Below are positions 43,407 through 51,917 of a stretch of 64,000 bases of DNA, one piece after another. Both the position numbers and the translations under genes were made by a program. Source of the DNA: Polaromonas sp. SP1 (lineage in GTDB: Bacteria; Pseudomonadota; Gammaproteobacteria; Burkholderiales; Burkholderiaceae_C); assembly GCF_003711205.1 (NCBI RefSeq), contig NZ_CP031013.1, forward strand, positions 3,452,501 through 3,516,500. The letters are read 5' to 3'. The notes under the pieces were generated by a model, which searched no databases, was not told the origin of the DNA, and was given only the letters and a program-made list of their open reading frames with translations. The stretch's first letter is position 1. Each line of letters starts with the position of its first letter.

Positions 43407-43958
43407 TCAGCGACGGCCCGAAAGCATTCGGGTCAGTGTGTTGTCGCGCAGCAGGTAGTGGTGGTACAGGGCCGCCAACGCATGCAGGCCCACCAGGAAA
43501 TACCCTGCAGTCGCTCCCGCTTGATGGACTTCCTTGATCCAGCCCGCCGCGTCCTTGCTCTCGGCCATCAGTGCGGGCAGTTGCAAGCCGAAAAAAGGAA
43601 AGGGCTGGCCGCGGGCGCTGAGTAGCAGCCACCCGGCCACAGGCATCACGATCATGAGCAAATAGAGCCCCGCCTGCACCAGCCGGGCCAAGCGGCTTTG
43701 CCAAAGTGGAGGAGCCGGATCGACGGGCGGGGCGCGGTCGCAGAGATTGACCGCCAGGCGAAGCCAGGCCAGTGCAAACACAGACAGACCCAGCATGTAG
43801 TGCCAGGTTCTCAGCCCGCTGCGCATGTCACTGCCCCTGGGGAAGGCGTCACTGAGCTCCATGCAGGTGTAGACCGCCACCAGCAGGACCAGCATGAACC
43901 AATGCAAGCCGATGGAGAGTTGGCCGTAGCGTTTTTCCGGGTGATTTTTTGAAATCAT
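43407..43958 (-). CDS. Cytochrome b561 family protein
   Basis: A 183-residue protein from ATG 43958 with four membrane helices. Histidines suited to bind two haems b lie in SIGLHWFMLV, TWHYMLG, EVHQAG and VGLHALAALYHHY. It probably passes electrons between the quinone pool and periplasmic partners. The FNR box at 44123 lies 165 bases upstream, and a TATTGT hexamer on the minus strand at the right distance suggests a leftward promoter. Confidence 0.87.
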   Translation of the reverse strand: MISKNHPEKRYGQLSIGLHWFMLVLLVAVYTCMELSDAFPRGSDMRSGLRTWHYMLGLSVFALAWLRLAVNLCDRAPPVDPAPPLWQSRLARLVQAGLYLLMIVMPVAGWLLLSARGQPFPFFGLQLPALMAESKDAAGWIKEVHQAGATAGYFLVGLHALAALYHHYLLRDNTLTRMLSGRR

Positions 43959-44122
43959 GATGTTTCCCGCTGTCGTCAAGATGAGTCGTTCATCGCGGCA
44001 TTCCGGCCGCGGCCGTTTCACGTATCCGCACACTTCCCCCGCTTTTTCCGGACGGCCGGAACGGACGAGCCGGTTGCCCGCTTGCACTGGTTAAAACAAT
44101 AGCGCGCCGCTGCGGCCCGGAC

Positions 44123-44136
44123 TTGATCCATGTCAA
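44123..44136. promoter_or_regulatory. FNR box between cytochrome b561 and ccoI
   Basis: TTGATCCATGTCAA is identical to the box at 41042. It lies 34 bases before the ccoI ATG and 165 bases from the divergent cytochrome b561 gene. Plausible -10 elements exist on both sides (TACGCT rightward, TATTGT leftward), so it may serve both genes. Confidence 0.75.
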
Positions 44137-44169
44137 GAGCGCGGCAGTCCGCGCGGCTACGCTTGTGTG

Positions 44170-46467
44170 ATGCAAACCGCTGCCGTCCCGGTTCCCGCCG
44201 GTTTTCCCCCGCCCGATGCCGGCCGCGCCGCCGCATGGGAAGCGATGGACGATCCGGCCGAATGGGAAGGTTTCAGCCGGCCGGTGGCGGGGCGCGAGGG
44301 CTGGTGGGAGTCTTGCCTGGCGCTTGAGGGCATGCACTGCGCGGCTTGCGCGCTCACGGTGGAGGAGGCGCTGCACAAGCTGCCCGGCGTGGACACTGTT
44401 CAGGTCAACGGCGCTACGGCGACGGCCAGGCTTCAATGGCAGTCGCAGGCCACGCGGCCGTCCCTCTGGATGGCTGCCTTGCGGCAGGCCGGTTACGGCG
44501 CCTTGCCGGCAGGCGACCTGATGCTGGCCGGCCGCAGGGTGCAGTCCCAGCGCGTGATGCTGTGGCGCTGGCTGGTAGCCGGGTTTTGCATGATGCAGGT
44601 CATGATGTATGCGACCCCGGCCTACCTGGCAGCCGCTGGCGAGATCACCCCTGACATCCACGCGCTGCTGGGCTGGGCCTCGTGGGTGTTGACCTTGCCG
44701 GTGCTGCTGTTTTCGTGCTGGCCCTTTTTCTCGGCGGCACTGCGCGATGTGCGCCACCTGCGTATCGGCATGGACGTGCCGGTGGCCTTGGGTGTACTGA
44801 TCGCCTTCGGGGCCAGCACGGCCGCGACCTTCGATCCCGGCAGCCCCTGGGGCGGCTACGCGTCGTATGACGCGGTGCCCATGTTCGTGTTTTTCCTGCT
44901 CTCTGGCCGCCTGCTGGAGCAGCGCTTGCGCGACCGCACCGCCGGCGCGCTGGAAGCACTCATGCGGCGGCTTCCGGACAGCGTGGAGCGGCAGGAGGCA
45001 GACGGCAGTTTTCGTGCGGTGGCCGTGCGCCGCCTTGTCGCCGGCGACCTGCTCCGCGTGCTGCCCGGCCAGGCCTTTCCCGCCGACGGGGCCGTGGAAA
45101 CCGGCGAGAGCCGGGTCGACCAGTCGCTGCTGACCGGCGAATCCAAGCCTTTGCTGCGGCGGGTGGGCGATGGCGTCATTGCCGGCAGCCATAACCTCAC
45201 GGGTGCGCTGCTGGTGCGTGTGCAGCGGGTCGGGCCGAAAACCCGGTACGCCGAAATCGTCGCCTTGATGGAGCAGGCCTCGGTCGAAAAGCCCGGCCTG
45301 GTGCAGCTGGTGGACCGCATCGCCGGCCCTTTCCTGGTAGCGGTGTTGCTCGCGAGCGCCGCCGCTGCGGTGTGGTGGTGGCCTTTCGGGCAGGGGCACG
45401 CATTGGCCGTTGCGGTCTCGGTACTGATCGTGACGTGCCCTTGCGCCTTGTCGCTGGCAACGCCGGCAGCCATGCTGGCCAGTGCCGGCGCCCTGGCACG
45501 GCGCGGCGTGCTGGTGCGCAAACTCCAGGCGCTGGAGAGTTGCGGCGCCGTCGACACCGTGGTCTTCGACAAAACCGGAACGCTCACGCAAGACCGCCTG
45601 GAAGTGGTGATGGCCCACACCCCGGCAGGCGTCAACCGCGATGAGGCCTGCGACAGGGCGGGCGCTCTCGCCCGGCACTCGCTCCATCCGGTTTCACGCG
45701 CCATCGCCGCGCGCTTTCCTGCACCGGGCTGGGTGGCCAGCGAAGTGGAGGAGGTCGCCGGCCGCGGCCTGCGGGGCAAAGTCTCCAGGCTGGACGGAAG
45801 CGGGCAGCAGCACCTCTGTCTGGGCTCGGCTTCCTTCTGCGGTGCGCCGGTTCCGGGGCGTGATGTGCCTGTGCTGCGGGCACACCTCTCCGACGGGGAG
45901 CATTACCTGGCGGGTTTCGAACTGGATGAAGCGATACGGCCCGATGCGGCCCAGGCCGTGTTGGCCTTGCTCAAACTTGGGGTTCGTGTGCAGCTTCTTT
46001 CGGGAGATACCGGCCAGGCTGTGGCCCACCTGGCGCACCGGGCCGGCATTGAATGGTGTTTTGCCGAATGCACACCTGAGGTCAAACTGGCGCATGTGCG
46101 CCGTCTTCAGCGCGAGGGCCATCGCGTCATGATGGTGGGCGACGGCATGAACGACGGACCGGTGCTGGCGGTGGCTGACGTGTCCATGGCCATGGGAGAG
46201 GCCGTTCCGCTGGCGCAAGCCAGGGCGGATTTCATCATGACCGGCAACCGGTTGCTCACTGTGGCAGCGCTGCTGACGCAAGCCCGGCGAACGAGGACGG
46301 TCGTGCGCCAGAACCTGCTGTGGGCGGCGATTTACAACGCGGCCTGCGTTCCGCTGGCGATTTTGGGCTACATGCCGATCTGGCTGGCCGGCTTTGGCAT
46401 GGCGGCGAGTTCACTGCTGGTGGTGGCCAATTCCGCGAGGCTGGCACACCGTGCACCGGAACACTGA
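44170..46467 (+). CDS. ccoI: Copper-transporting P1B-type ATPase of cbb3 oxidase assembly
   Basis: A 765-residue pump. It has an N-terminal HMA domain with GMHCAACALTV, eight predicted helices, the TGES loop (LLTGESKPLL), the metal-binding CPC motif in VTCPCALSLATPA, the phosphorylation site DKTGTLT and the hinge GDGMNDGPVLA. FixI/CcoI proteins load copper for the CuB site of cbb3 oxidase. Its stop is directly followed by ccoS. A GTG at 44167 is an alternative start one codon earlier. Confidence 0.95.
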   Translation: MQTAAVPVPAGFPPPDAGRAAAWEAMDDPAEWEGFSRPVAGREGWWESCLALEGMHCAACALTVEEALHKLPGVDTVQVNGATATARLQWQSQATRPSLWMAALRQAGYGALPAGDLMLAGRRVQSQRVMLWRWLVAGFCMMQVMMYATPAYLAAAGEITPDIHALLGWASWVLTLPVLLFSCWPFFSAALRDVRHLRIGMDVPVALGVLIAFGASTAATFDPGSPWGGYASYDAVPMFVFFLLSGRLLEQRLRDRTAGALEALMRRLPDSVERQEADGSFRAVAVRRLVAGDLLRVLPGQAFPADGAVETGESRVDQSLLTGESKPLLRRVGDGVIAGSHNLTGALLVRVQRVGPKTRYAEIVALMEQASVEKPGLVQLVDRIAGPFLVAVLLASAAAAVWWWPFGQGHALAVAVSVLIVTCPCALSLATPAAMLASAGALARRGVLVRKLQALESCGAVDTVVFDKTGTLTQDRLEVVMAHTPAGVNRDEACDRAGALARHSLHPVSRAIAARFPAPGWVASEVEEVAGRGLRGKVSRLDGSGQQHLCLGSASFCGAPVPGRDVPVLRAHLSDGEHYLAGFELDEAIRPDAAQAVLALLKLGVRVQLLSGDTGQAVAHLAHRAGIEWCFAECTPEVKLAHVRRLQREGHRVMMVGDGMNDGPVLAVADVSMAMGEAVPLAQARADFIMTGNRLLTVAALLTQARRTRTVVRQNLLWAAIYNAACVPLAILGYMPIWLAGFGMAASSLLVVANSARLAHRAPEH

Positions 46468-46605
46468 ATGGACATCCTGTTTTTACTGATCCCGCTCTCC
46501 GTGGTGCTGGCGCTGCTTATTATTGGCGCGCTGGGCTGGGCGGTGTGGCGCGGACAGTTTGAGGCGCTTGAGCAGGAAGCCGAGCGTATTCTGCACAGTG
46601 ATTGA
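46468..46605 (+). CDS. ccoS: cbb3 oxidase maturation protein CcoS
   Basis: A 45-residue single-pass membrane protein, [20 protein letters not shown] followed by [15 protein letters not shown]. It matches the CcoS pattern of an N-terminal helix then W..(R/K)..QF(D/E)(D/E)L. The ATG abuts the ccoI stop with no gap, so translation is coupled. It is needed for cofactor insertion into CcoN in Rhodobacter. The stop codon lies inside the FNR box that precedes ccoN. Confidence 0.92.
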   Translation: MDILFLLIPLSVVLALLIIGALGWAVWRGQFEALEQEAERILHSD

Positions 46606-46615
46606 CCTGTATCAA
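46602..46615 (+). promoter_or_regulatory. FNR box of ccoNOQP
   Basis: TTGACCTGTATCAA fits TTGAY-N4-RTCAA. It is centred about 62 bases before the ccoN ATG and overlaps the ccoS stop codon. It gives the oxidase structural genes their own promoter, separate from ccoI-ccoS. Confidence 0.85.
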
Positions 46616-46670
46616 ATGGCGGCCCGTTCGTCGCATCGACACTTTGAAGCATCAAGAACAAAGGTGCTTC

Positions 46671-48104
46671 ATGAACGAAGAAACGACGCAAAGAATCGCC
46701 TATCACGACAAGGTGGTTCGCCAGTTTTCACTGGCGGCCGTGCTCTGGGGCGTGGTGGGAATGGCGGTGGGCCTTTTTATCGCCGCCCAGCTGGCCTGGC
46801 CTGAACTGAACTTCGGAATCCCCTGGCTCAGCTACGGCCGGCTCAGGCCGCTGCATACCAATGCGGTGATTTTTGCCTTCGGCGGTTGCGCCCTGATCGG
46901 CAGCAGCTATTACGTGGTCCAGCGCACCAGCAGCGTGCCGCTGTTTGCGCCGCGGCTGGCAGCCTTCACCTTCTGGGGCTGGCAACTGGTCATCGTCGCA
47001 GCCGCGATCAGCCTGCCGCTGGGCTACACCACCGGCAAGGAATACGCCGAGCTGGAATGGCCCATCGACATCCTGATCACGCTGGTCTGGGTGGCTTATG
47101 CGGTCGTTTTCTTCGGCACGCTGGGCATCCGCAAGGTCAGGCACATCTATGTGGCGAACTGGTTCTACGGCGCCTTCATTTTGGCGGTGGCGGTGCTGCA
47201 CGTGGTCAACAGTGCAGAAGTTCCGGCCGGCTGGATGAAATCCTACTCGGCCTATGCCGGCGTGCAGGACGCCATGGTGCAGTGGTGGTACGGCCACAAT
47301 GCCGTGGGTTTCTTCCTGACGGCGGGCTTCCTGGGCATGATGTATTACTTCATCCCCAAGCAGGCGGAGCGGCCTGTCTACAGCTACCGGCTGTCCATCG
47401 TCCACTTCTGGGCGCTGATCTTTACTTATATGTGGGCCGGCCCGCACCACCTGCACTACACGGCCTTGCCCGACTGGACGCAATCGGTGGGCATGGTGTT
47501 CTCGCTGATCCTGCTGGCGCCCAGCTGGGGCGGGATGATCAACGGCGTGATGACCCTCTCGGGCGCCTGGCACAAGCTGCGCGAGGATCCCATCCTGCGT
47601 TTCCTGATCGTGTCGCTGTCTTTCTACGGCATGAGCACCTTCGAGGGTCCGCTGATGTCCATCAAGACCGTCAATGCCCTGTCGCACTACACGGACTGGA
47701 CCGTCGGCCACGTGCATTCGGGCGCTTTGGGCTGGGTGGGGCTGATCTCCATGGGCACGCTGTACTACATGGTTCCACGCCTGTTCGGGCAAAAGCAGAT
47801 GTATTCGGTGCGCGCGATCGAAGTGCATTTCTGGACGGCGACCGTGGGGATCGTGCTCTACATCGCGGCCATGTGGATCGCCGGCGTGATGCAGGGCCTG
47901 ATGTGGCGCGCCGTCAACGCCGATGGAACGCTGACCTACACCTTTGTCGAATCGGTCAAGGCTACCTATCCCTTCTACGTGGTGCGTTTCTTCGGCGGGC
48001 TGCTGTACCTGGGCGGCATGGTGCTGATGGCCTGGAACGTCTGCATGACGGTGGCCAAGGGCCGTCCCGTGCGGGTGCCGGTTCCGGCACTGGCCCACGC
48101 ATAA
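46671..48104 (+). CDS. ccoN: cbb3-type cytochrome c oxidase subunit I
   Basis: A 477-residue haem-copper oxidase subunit with 12 predicted helices. It carries the low-spin and high-spin haem b and CuB ligands, visible in [34 protein letters not shown] and [10 protein letters not shown]. It reduces oxygen to water with high affinity and pumps protons. ATG 46671 fits the family start ([18 protein letters not shown]). It is the first gene of ccoNOQP. Confidence 0.97.
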   Translation: MNEETTQRIAYHDKVVRQFSLAAVLWGVVGMAVGLFIAAQLAWPELNFGIPWLSYGRLRPLHTNAVIFAFGGCALIGSSYYVVQRTSSVPLFAPRLAAFTFWGWQLVIVAAAISLPLGYTTGKEYAELEWPIDILITLVWVAYAVVFFGTLGIRKVRHIYVANWFYGAFILAVAVLHVVNSAEVPAGWMKSYSAYAGVQDAMVQWWYGHNAVGFFLTAGFLGMMYYFIPKQAERPVYSYRLSIVHFWALIFTYMWAGPHHLHYTALPDWTQSVGMVFSLILLAPSWGGMINGVMTLSGAWHKLREDPILRFLIVSLSFYGMSTFEGPLMSIKTVNALSHYTDWTVGHVHSGALGWVGLISMGTLYYMVPRLFGQKQMYSVRAIEVHFWTATVGIVLYIAAMWIAGVMQGLMWRAVNADGTLTYTFVESVKATYPFYVVRFFGGLLYLGGMVLMAWNVCMTVAKGRPVRVPVPALAHA

Positions 48105-48132
48105 CAAGACACAAGAGAAGAAAGCACATCCC

Positions 48133-48762
48133 ATGAAAGACGACAACACAACGACCGCCGGTTTTTCTCACGAAAAGATAGAAACCAACAATTTCCTGAT
48201 GATCATCCTGATCCTGCTGGTGATCGCCGTGGGCGGACTGGTGGAAATCGTGCCGCTGTTTTTCCAGAAGTCGACCACCGCGCCTATCGAGGGCGTGAAG
48301 CCCTACGGTGCGCTGCAACTGGCCGGGCGTGACATCTACCTGCGCGAGGGTTGCTACAACTGCCACTCGCAGATGATCCGCCCGTTTCGCGCGGAGACGC
48401 TGCGCTATGGGCATTACTCGGTGGCCGGCGAGTTTGTCTACGACCATCCTTTCCAGTGGGGCAGCAAGCGCACCGGTCCCGACCTGCACCGTGTGGGCGG
48501 CAAATACACCGATGAGTGGCATCGCATCCACCTGAACAACCCACGCGATGTGGTGCCCGAATCCAATATGCCGGCCTACAGCTGGCTGGAGAAAAAGCCC
48601 GTCGACCCGGCCGACATGGCGCCGCGCATGAAGGCGCTGCGCAGGGTAGGGGTGCCGTATACCGATGCCGAAATCGCCCAGGCCGCGGCCGAAGTGAAAG
48701 ACAAGACGGAAATGGATGCACTGGTGGCATATCTGCAAATACTGGGCAAGGCCCTCAAGTAA
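48133..48762 (+). CDS. ccoO: cbb3-type cytochrome c oxidase subunit II
   Basis: A 209-residue monohaem cytochrome c anchored by an N-terminal helix ([20 protein letters not shown]). The haem site is CYNCHSQM in [17 protein letters not shown], and the axial Met is likely in ESNMPAY. It passes electrons from CcoP to CcoN. It follows ccoN by 28 bases. Confidence 0.97.
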   Translation: MKDDNTTTAGFSHEKIETNNFLMIILILLVIAVGGLVEIVPLFFQKSTTAPIEGVKPYGALQLAGRDIYLREGCYNCHSQMIRPFRAETLRYGHYSVAGEFVYDHPFQWGSKRTGPDLHRVGGKYTDEWHRIHLNNPRDVVPESNMPAYSWLEKKPVDPADMAPRMKALRRVGVPYTDAEIAQAAAEVKDKTEMDALVAYLQILGKALK

Positions 48763-48772
48763 GGAAAGCGCC

Positions 48773-48910
48773 ATGGACGTCAACACGCTGCGCATCATCG
48801 CAACCCTGCTGTGCTTTGCCACCTTTATCGGCCTTCTGGTGTGGGCCTATTCGAAGCGCAACCGCGAGCGCTTTGAAGAGGACGCAAAGATCCCCTTCCT
48901 GCAGGATTAG
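48773..48910 (+). CDS. ccoQ: cbb3-type oxidase small subunit CcoQ
   Basis: A 45-residue single-helix protein: MDVNTLRIIATLLCFATFIG, then a short cytosolic tail with YSKRNRERFEEDAKIPF. It matches CcoQ, which stabilises the cbb3 complex. ATG 48773 has GGAAAG upstream and begins 10 bases after ccoO. ccoP follows after 60 bases. Confidence 0.93.
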   Translation: MDVNTLRIIATLLCFATFIGLLVWAYSKRNRERFEEDAKIPFLQD

Positions 48911-48970
48911 CGACATGCCCCTCATCTTCACCGTATTTTTTCGACTTTCACAACGCATCGGGTGCGACTT

Positions 48971-49888
48971 ATGAGCGATTTCACCGACAACTTCTGGTCC
49001 TGGTATGTGGCCGCACTGACTTTGGTCAGCATCGCCGGCGCCCTGGTGTTGCTGTGGGTCACAGCGCGCAAAAAAATACCCGAGCGCAGCGACAACACGA
49101 CGGGCCACGTCTGGGATGAAGACCTGCGCGAATCCAACAACCCCATGCCGCGCTGGTGGATGTGGCTGTTCGTCCTGACCGTGATTTACTCGCTGCTGTA
49201 CCTGGTCGCGTATCCGGGCCTGGGCACCTACCCAGGCGAAATGGGCTGGACCACACGCGGCGAATACGACGCCGCGATGGTCAGCGCGGACAAGGAGCTC
49301 ACCCCGCTGTACGCCGGGTTCACCGCCAAAAGCGCAGAAGTGCTCGCGGGCGATGCCAATGCCATGGCGGTGGGTGAACGTCTTTTCATGAACAACTGTG
49401 CCCAATGCCACGGCTCGGATGCGCGCGGCAGCAAAGGCTTTCCCAACCTTGCGGACACCGACTGGTTGCACGGGGGATCGACGGAAAAAATCAAGGAAAC
49501 CCTGACTTTGGGGCGCAAAGGGCAGATGCCGCCCATGGCTGCCGCTGTGGGCTCGCCTGAGGATGTCAAGAACGTCGCGCAATACGTTCTCAGTCTTTCG
49601 GGCGGCCCGCACGACTCGGTGCGCGCGCAACTCGGAAAATTCAAATTCAACGCCTGCGCAGCCTGCCACGGCATCGACGGCAAGGGCAACACCGCGATGG
49701 GCGCCCCCAACCTGGCGGACGACATCTGGCTGCACGGCTGGGGGGAGCAGGCCATCGTTGACATCGTGAACAAGGGCAAGACCAACGAGATGCCCGCACA
49801 GGCAGGCAAACTCACCGAAGCGCAGATCCATGTGCTGACAGCCTATATCTGGGGGCTTTCCAATAAAGCCGCCGCAGCCAAGCTTTGA
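48971..49888 (+). CDS. ccoP: cbb3-type cytochrome c oxidase subunit III
   Basis: A 305-residue dihaem cytochrome c with two N-terminal helices (WYVAALTLVSIAGALVLLWV and WWMWLFVLTVIYSLLYLVAY). Haem motifs are CAQCH and CAACH. ATG 48971 is chosen; the family start MSDFTDNFWSWYV follows. It accepts electrons from soluble cytochrome c or the bc1 complex. Confidence 0.97.
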   Translation: MSDFTDNFWSWYVAALTLVSIAGALVLLWVTARKKIPERSDNTTGHVWDEDLRESNNPMPRWWMWLFVLTVIYSLLYLVAYPGLGTYPGEMGWTTRGEYDAAMVSADKELTPLYAGFTAKSAEVLAGDANAMAVGERLFMNNCAQCHGSDARGSKGFPNLADTDWLHGGSTEKIKETLTLGRKGQMPPMAAAVGSPEDVKNVAQYVLSLSGGPHDSVRAQLGKFKFNACAACHGIDGKGNTAMGAPNLADDIWLHGWGEQAIVDIVNKGKTNEMPAQAGKLTEAQIHVLTAYIWGLSNKAAAAKL

Positions 49889-49895
49889 GGCGACG

Positions 49896-51323
49896 GTGAG
49901 CCAACCCGCCATCCGAAAAATCATCCCCATCGTGCCGGCGGCAGAACCGGCCGGGGAGTCGCTTTACGAGGCACAAAAGAAGATTTACCCACGCTCCGTG
50001 AGCGGGCTGTTCGCCCGCTGGCGCTGGGCCTTCGTGATCCTGACCCAACTGTTCTTCTACGGCCTGCCGTGGCTGCAGTGGGGTGAGCGCCAGGCAGTGC
50101 TGTTTGACCTGGGGGCCAGGCGCTTCTATCTTTTCGGCTATGTGCTTTATCCGCAGGACTTCATCTACCTGACCGGCTTGCTGGTGGCCAGCGCCTTGTC
50201 GCTTTTCCTGTTCACGGCGGTTGCGGGCCGCCTGTGGTGCGGCTTTGCCTGCCCGCAGACGGTGTATACCGAAATTTTCCTCTGGATAGAACGCAAGGTG
50301 GAGGGCGATCGCACGGCCAGGCTGCGGCTGGACGGTGCACCGTTTTCGCTGGAAAAGCTGGTCAAGAAATGGTTCAAGCACATCCTCTGGGTCGGCGTGG
50401 CGATGTGGACCGGTTTTACCTTTGTCGGCTATTTTGTGCCGGCCCGGGAGCTGTTCATGCAGTTCCTGCAGACGAAGATGGGCGGCTGGGAAATCTTCTG
50501 GGTGCTGTTCTACGGCTTTGCCACTTATGGAAACGCCGGCTTCCTGCGCGAGCAGGTGTGCAAATACATGTGTCCCTATGCGCGCTTCCAGAGCGCGATG
50601 TTCGACAAGGACACGCTGATCGTGAGCTACGACCCCGCGCGGGGCGAGCCCCGCGGCGCGCGCTCACGCCAGGCTGACGCTGCGGCACTGTCGCTGGGCG
50701 CTTGTGTCGATTGCACCCTGTGCGTGCAGGTGTGTCCAACGGGCATAGACATCCGTGAGGGCCTGCAGTACGAGTGCATAGGCTGCGCCGCTTGCGTGGA
50801 CGTGTGCGACGGCGTCATGGACAAAATGGGTTATGCGCGAGGCCTGATCCGCTTCACGACCCAGAACGCGCTTGCCGGAAAATGGAACGCTTCGCGCATA
50901 TTGCGCCAGGTGCTGCGTCCGCGGGTGCTGATCTACACCACGCTGCTTGGCGTGTTGTGCCTGGCGCTGCTGTGGAGCCTGGTGGCGCGCATGCCGCTGA
51001 AAGTGGACGTCGTCCGGGACCGGGCGGCTCTCTCGCGCATCGCGGCGGGCGGGCGGCTTGAAAACGTTTACCGCCTGCAAGTCATGAACGCCACGGAACA
51101 GCCGCAGCGCTACAGCATCGCAGCTGCCGGGCTGGAGGGCCTGACGGTCGCATCCGAGCCAGAAGTCAAAGTCGGCCCCACGGAATCACGCTGGGTCGCT
51201 GTGCGGCTGCAAATTCCCTACGGGTCGGCGCAGGCCGGCTCGCACCCCATCGTGTTCCGGATAGGCGATGAAAGCGGTCGGGCCCACGTCGAAGAAAAAT
51301 CCGTGTTTCTGGTTCCGCGATGA
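49896..51323 (+). CDS. ccoG: Cytochrome c oxidase accessory protein CcoG (FixG)
   Basis: A 475-residue membrane iron-sulfur protein. It has several helices, the conserved GRLWCGFACPQTVYTE, and two ferredoxin-type clusters (CVDCTLCVQVCPTG and CIGCAACVDVCD). The C-terminal periplasmic Ig-like domain is typical. CcoG acts in copper reduction/handling during cbb3 assembly. It starts at GTG 49896, 7 bases after ccoP. FixH-like and hypothetical genes follow. Confidence 0.95.
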   Translation: MSQPAIRKIIPIVPAAEPAGESLYEAQKKIYPRSVSGLFARWRWAFVILTQLFFYGLPWLQWGERQAVLFDLGARRFYLFGYVLYPQDFIYLTGLLVASALSLFLFTAVAGRLWCGFACPQTVYTEIFLWIERKVEGDRTARLRLDGAPFSLEKLVKKWFKHILWVGVAMWTGFTFVGYFVPARELFMQFLQTKMGGWEIFWVLFYGFATYGNAGFLREQVCKYMCPYARFQSAMFDKDTLIVSYDPARGEPRGARSRQADAAALSLGACVDCTLCVQVCPTGIDIREGLQYECIGCAACVDVCDGVMDKMGYARGLIRFTTQNALAGKWNASRILRQVLRPRVLIYTTLLGVLCLALLWSLVARMPLKVDVVRDRAALSRIAAGGRLENVYRLQVMNATEQPQRYSIAAAGLEGLTVASEPEVKVGPTESRWVAVRLQIPYGSAQAGSHPIVFRIGDESGRAHVEEKSVFLVPR

Positions 51324-51333
51324 AAGGCCGCTC

Positions 51334-51603
51334 ATGAATACTTCTTCCATCTCCCTTCAGGCGACCCCCTGGTGGAGGCACGGCCACGTCTGGCTGGTGA
51401 TTTCCGGCCCCGCAGTGGTGGTCGTTGCGGGTCTGGTAACGGTCTTTCTCGCCGTCAGATATCCGGATGCCGTGATAGGCGGCCAGGAACCGGCGCGGAC
51501 GTCGCGCGCCAAAGTACCCCTGCAAACCAGGGACAGGGCGCTGGCCCCGGCCCTGGAAGGGCGCAACCACGCAGCGACACCCGACGAGGCGCAGCACCCC
51601 TGA
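51334..51603 (+). CDS. Short FixH-like protein
   Basis: An 89-residue protein beginning at ATG 51334, 10 bases after ccoG. The N-terminal part (PWWRHGHVWLVISGPAVVVV) matches the membrane anchor region of FixH/CcoH, which acts with CcoI and CcoG. The periplasmic domain of classical FixH (about 150 residues) is missing; the rest is a short charged tail. It may be a minimal CcoH variant. Position strongly supports a role in cbb3 assembly. Confidence 0.72.
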   Translation: MNTSSISLQATPWWRHGHVWLVISGPAVVVVAGLVTVFLAVRYPDAVIGGQEPARTSRAKVPLQTRDRALAPALEGRNHAATPDEAQHP

Positions 51604-51637
51604 TCTGCCACGACGCATACGACAACAAGGAGACCTC

Positions 51638-51889
51638 ATGATCTCAGCCAACAAGATATTGGGCATTGCCTGGCCGGCTTTTCTGTCCGCCTGCCTGCTG
51701 GAATTGCTGCTGTTCGGGCTGTTCGATCCTGAGGAAATGTTGCGCTACGGGGAACCCGCCGGCTTGTCCCGGCTGGCGGTTCAGACGATTGCCTTTTTTG
51801 TGTTCTGGCTTGCCTGCGCGGCGTCAAGCGCCTTGACGGTGCTGCTGATGGGGCCTGCGCCGGTTTCCGTAGAAGGGGCCGGGCGGTAA
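51638..51889 (+). CDS. Small membrane protein at end of cco cluster
   Basis: An 83-residue protein with two hydrophobic helices (ILGIAWPAFLSACLLELLLF and TIAFFVFWLACAASSALTVL). AAGGAG lies 8 bases before its ATG. Translation follows the FixH-like gene after 34 bases. I do not recognise the family; its place suggests an accessory role in the oxidase cluster. Confidence 0.65.
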   Translation: MISANKILGIAWPAFLSACLLELLLFGLFDPEEMLRYGEPAGLSRLAVQTIAFFVFWLACAASSALTVLLMGPAPVSVEGAGR

Positions 51890-51917
51890 GATCGGGTCCT
51901 ACTCCCGAAGTTGCCCC

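Noticed and set aside
43990..45687. 565-codon minus-strand frame opposite ccoI
   Set aside because: His/Gln/Arg-rich shadow composition. It lies antisense to a well-supported P1B ATPase and runs into the cytochrome b561 promoter region.
46728..48149. 473-codon minus-strand frame opposite ccoN
   Set aside because: Antisense to a fully conserved oxidase subunit, with no recognisable domain.
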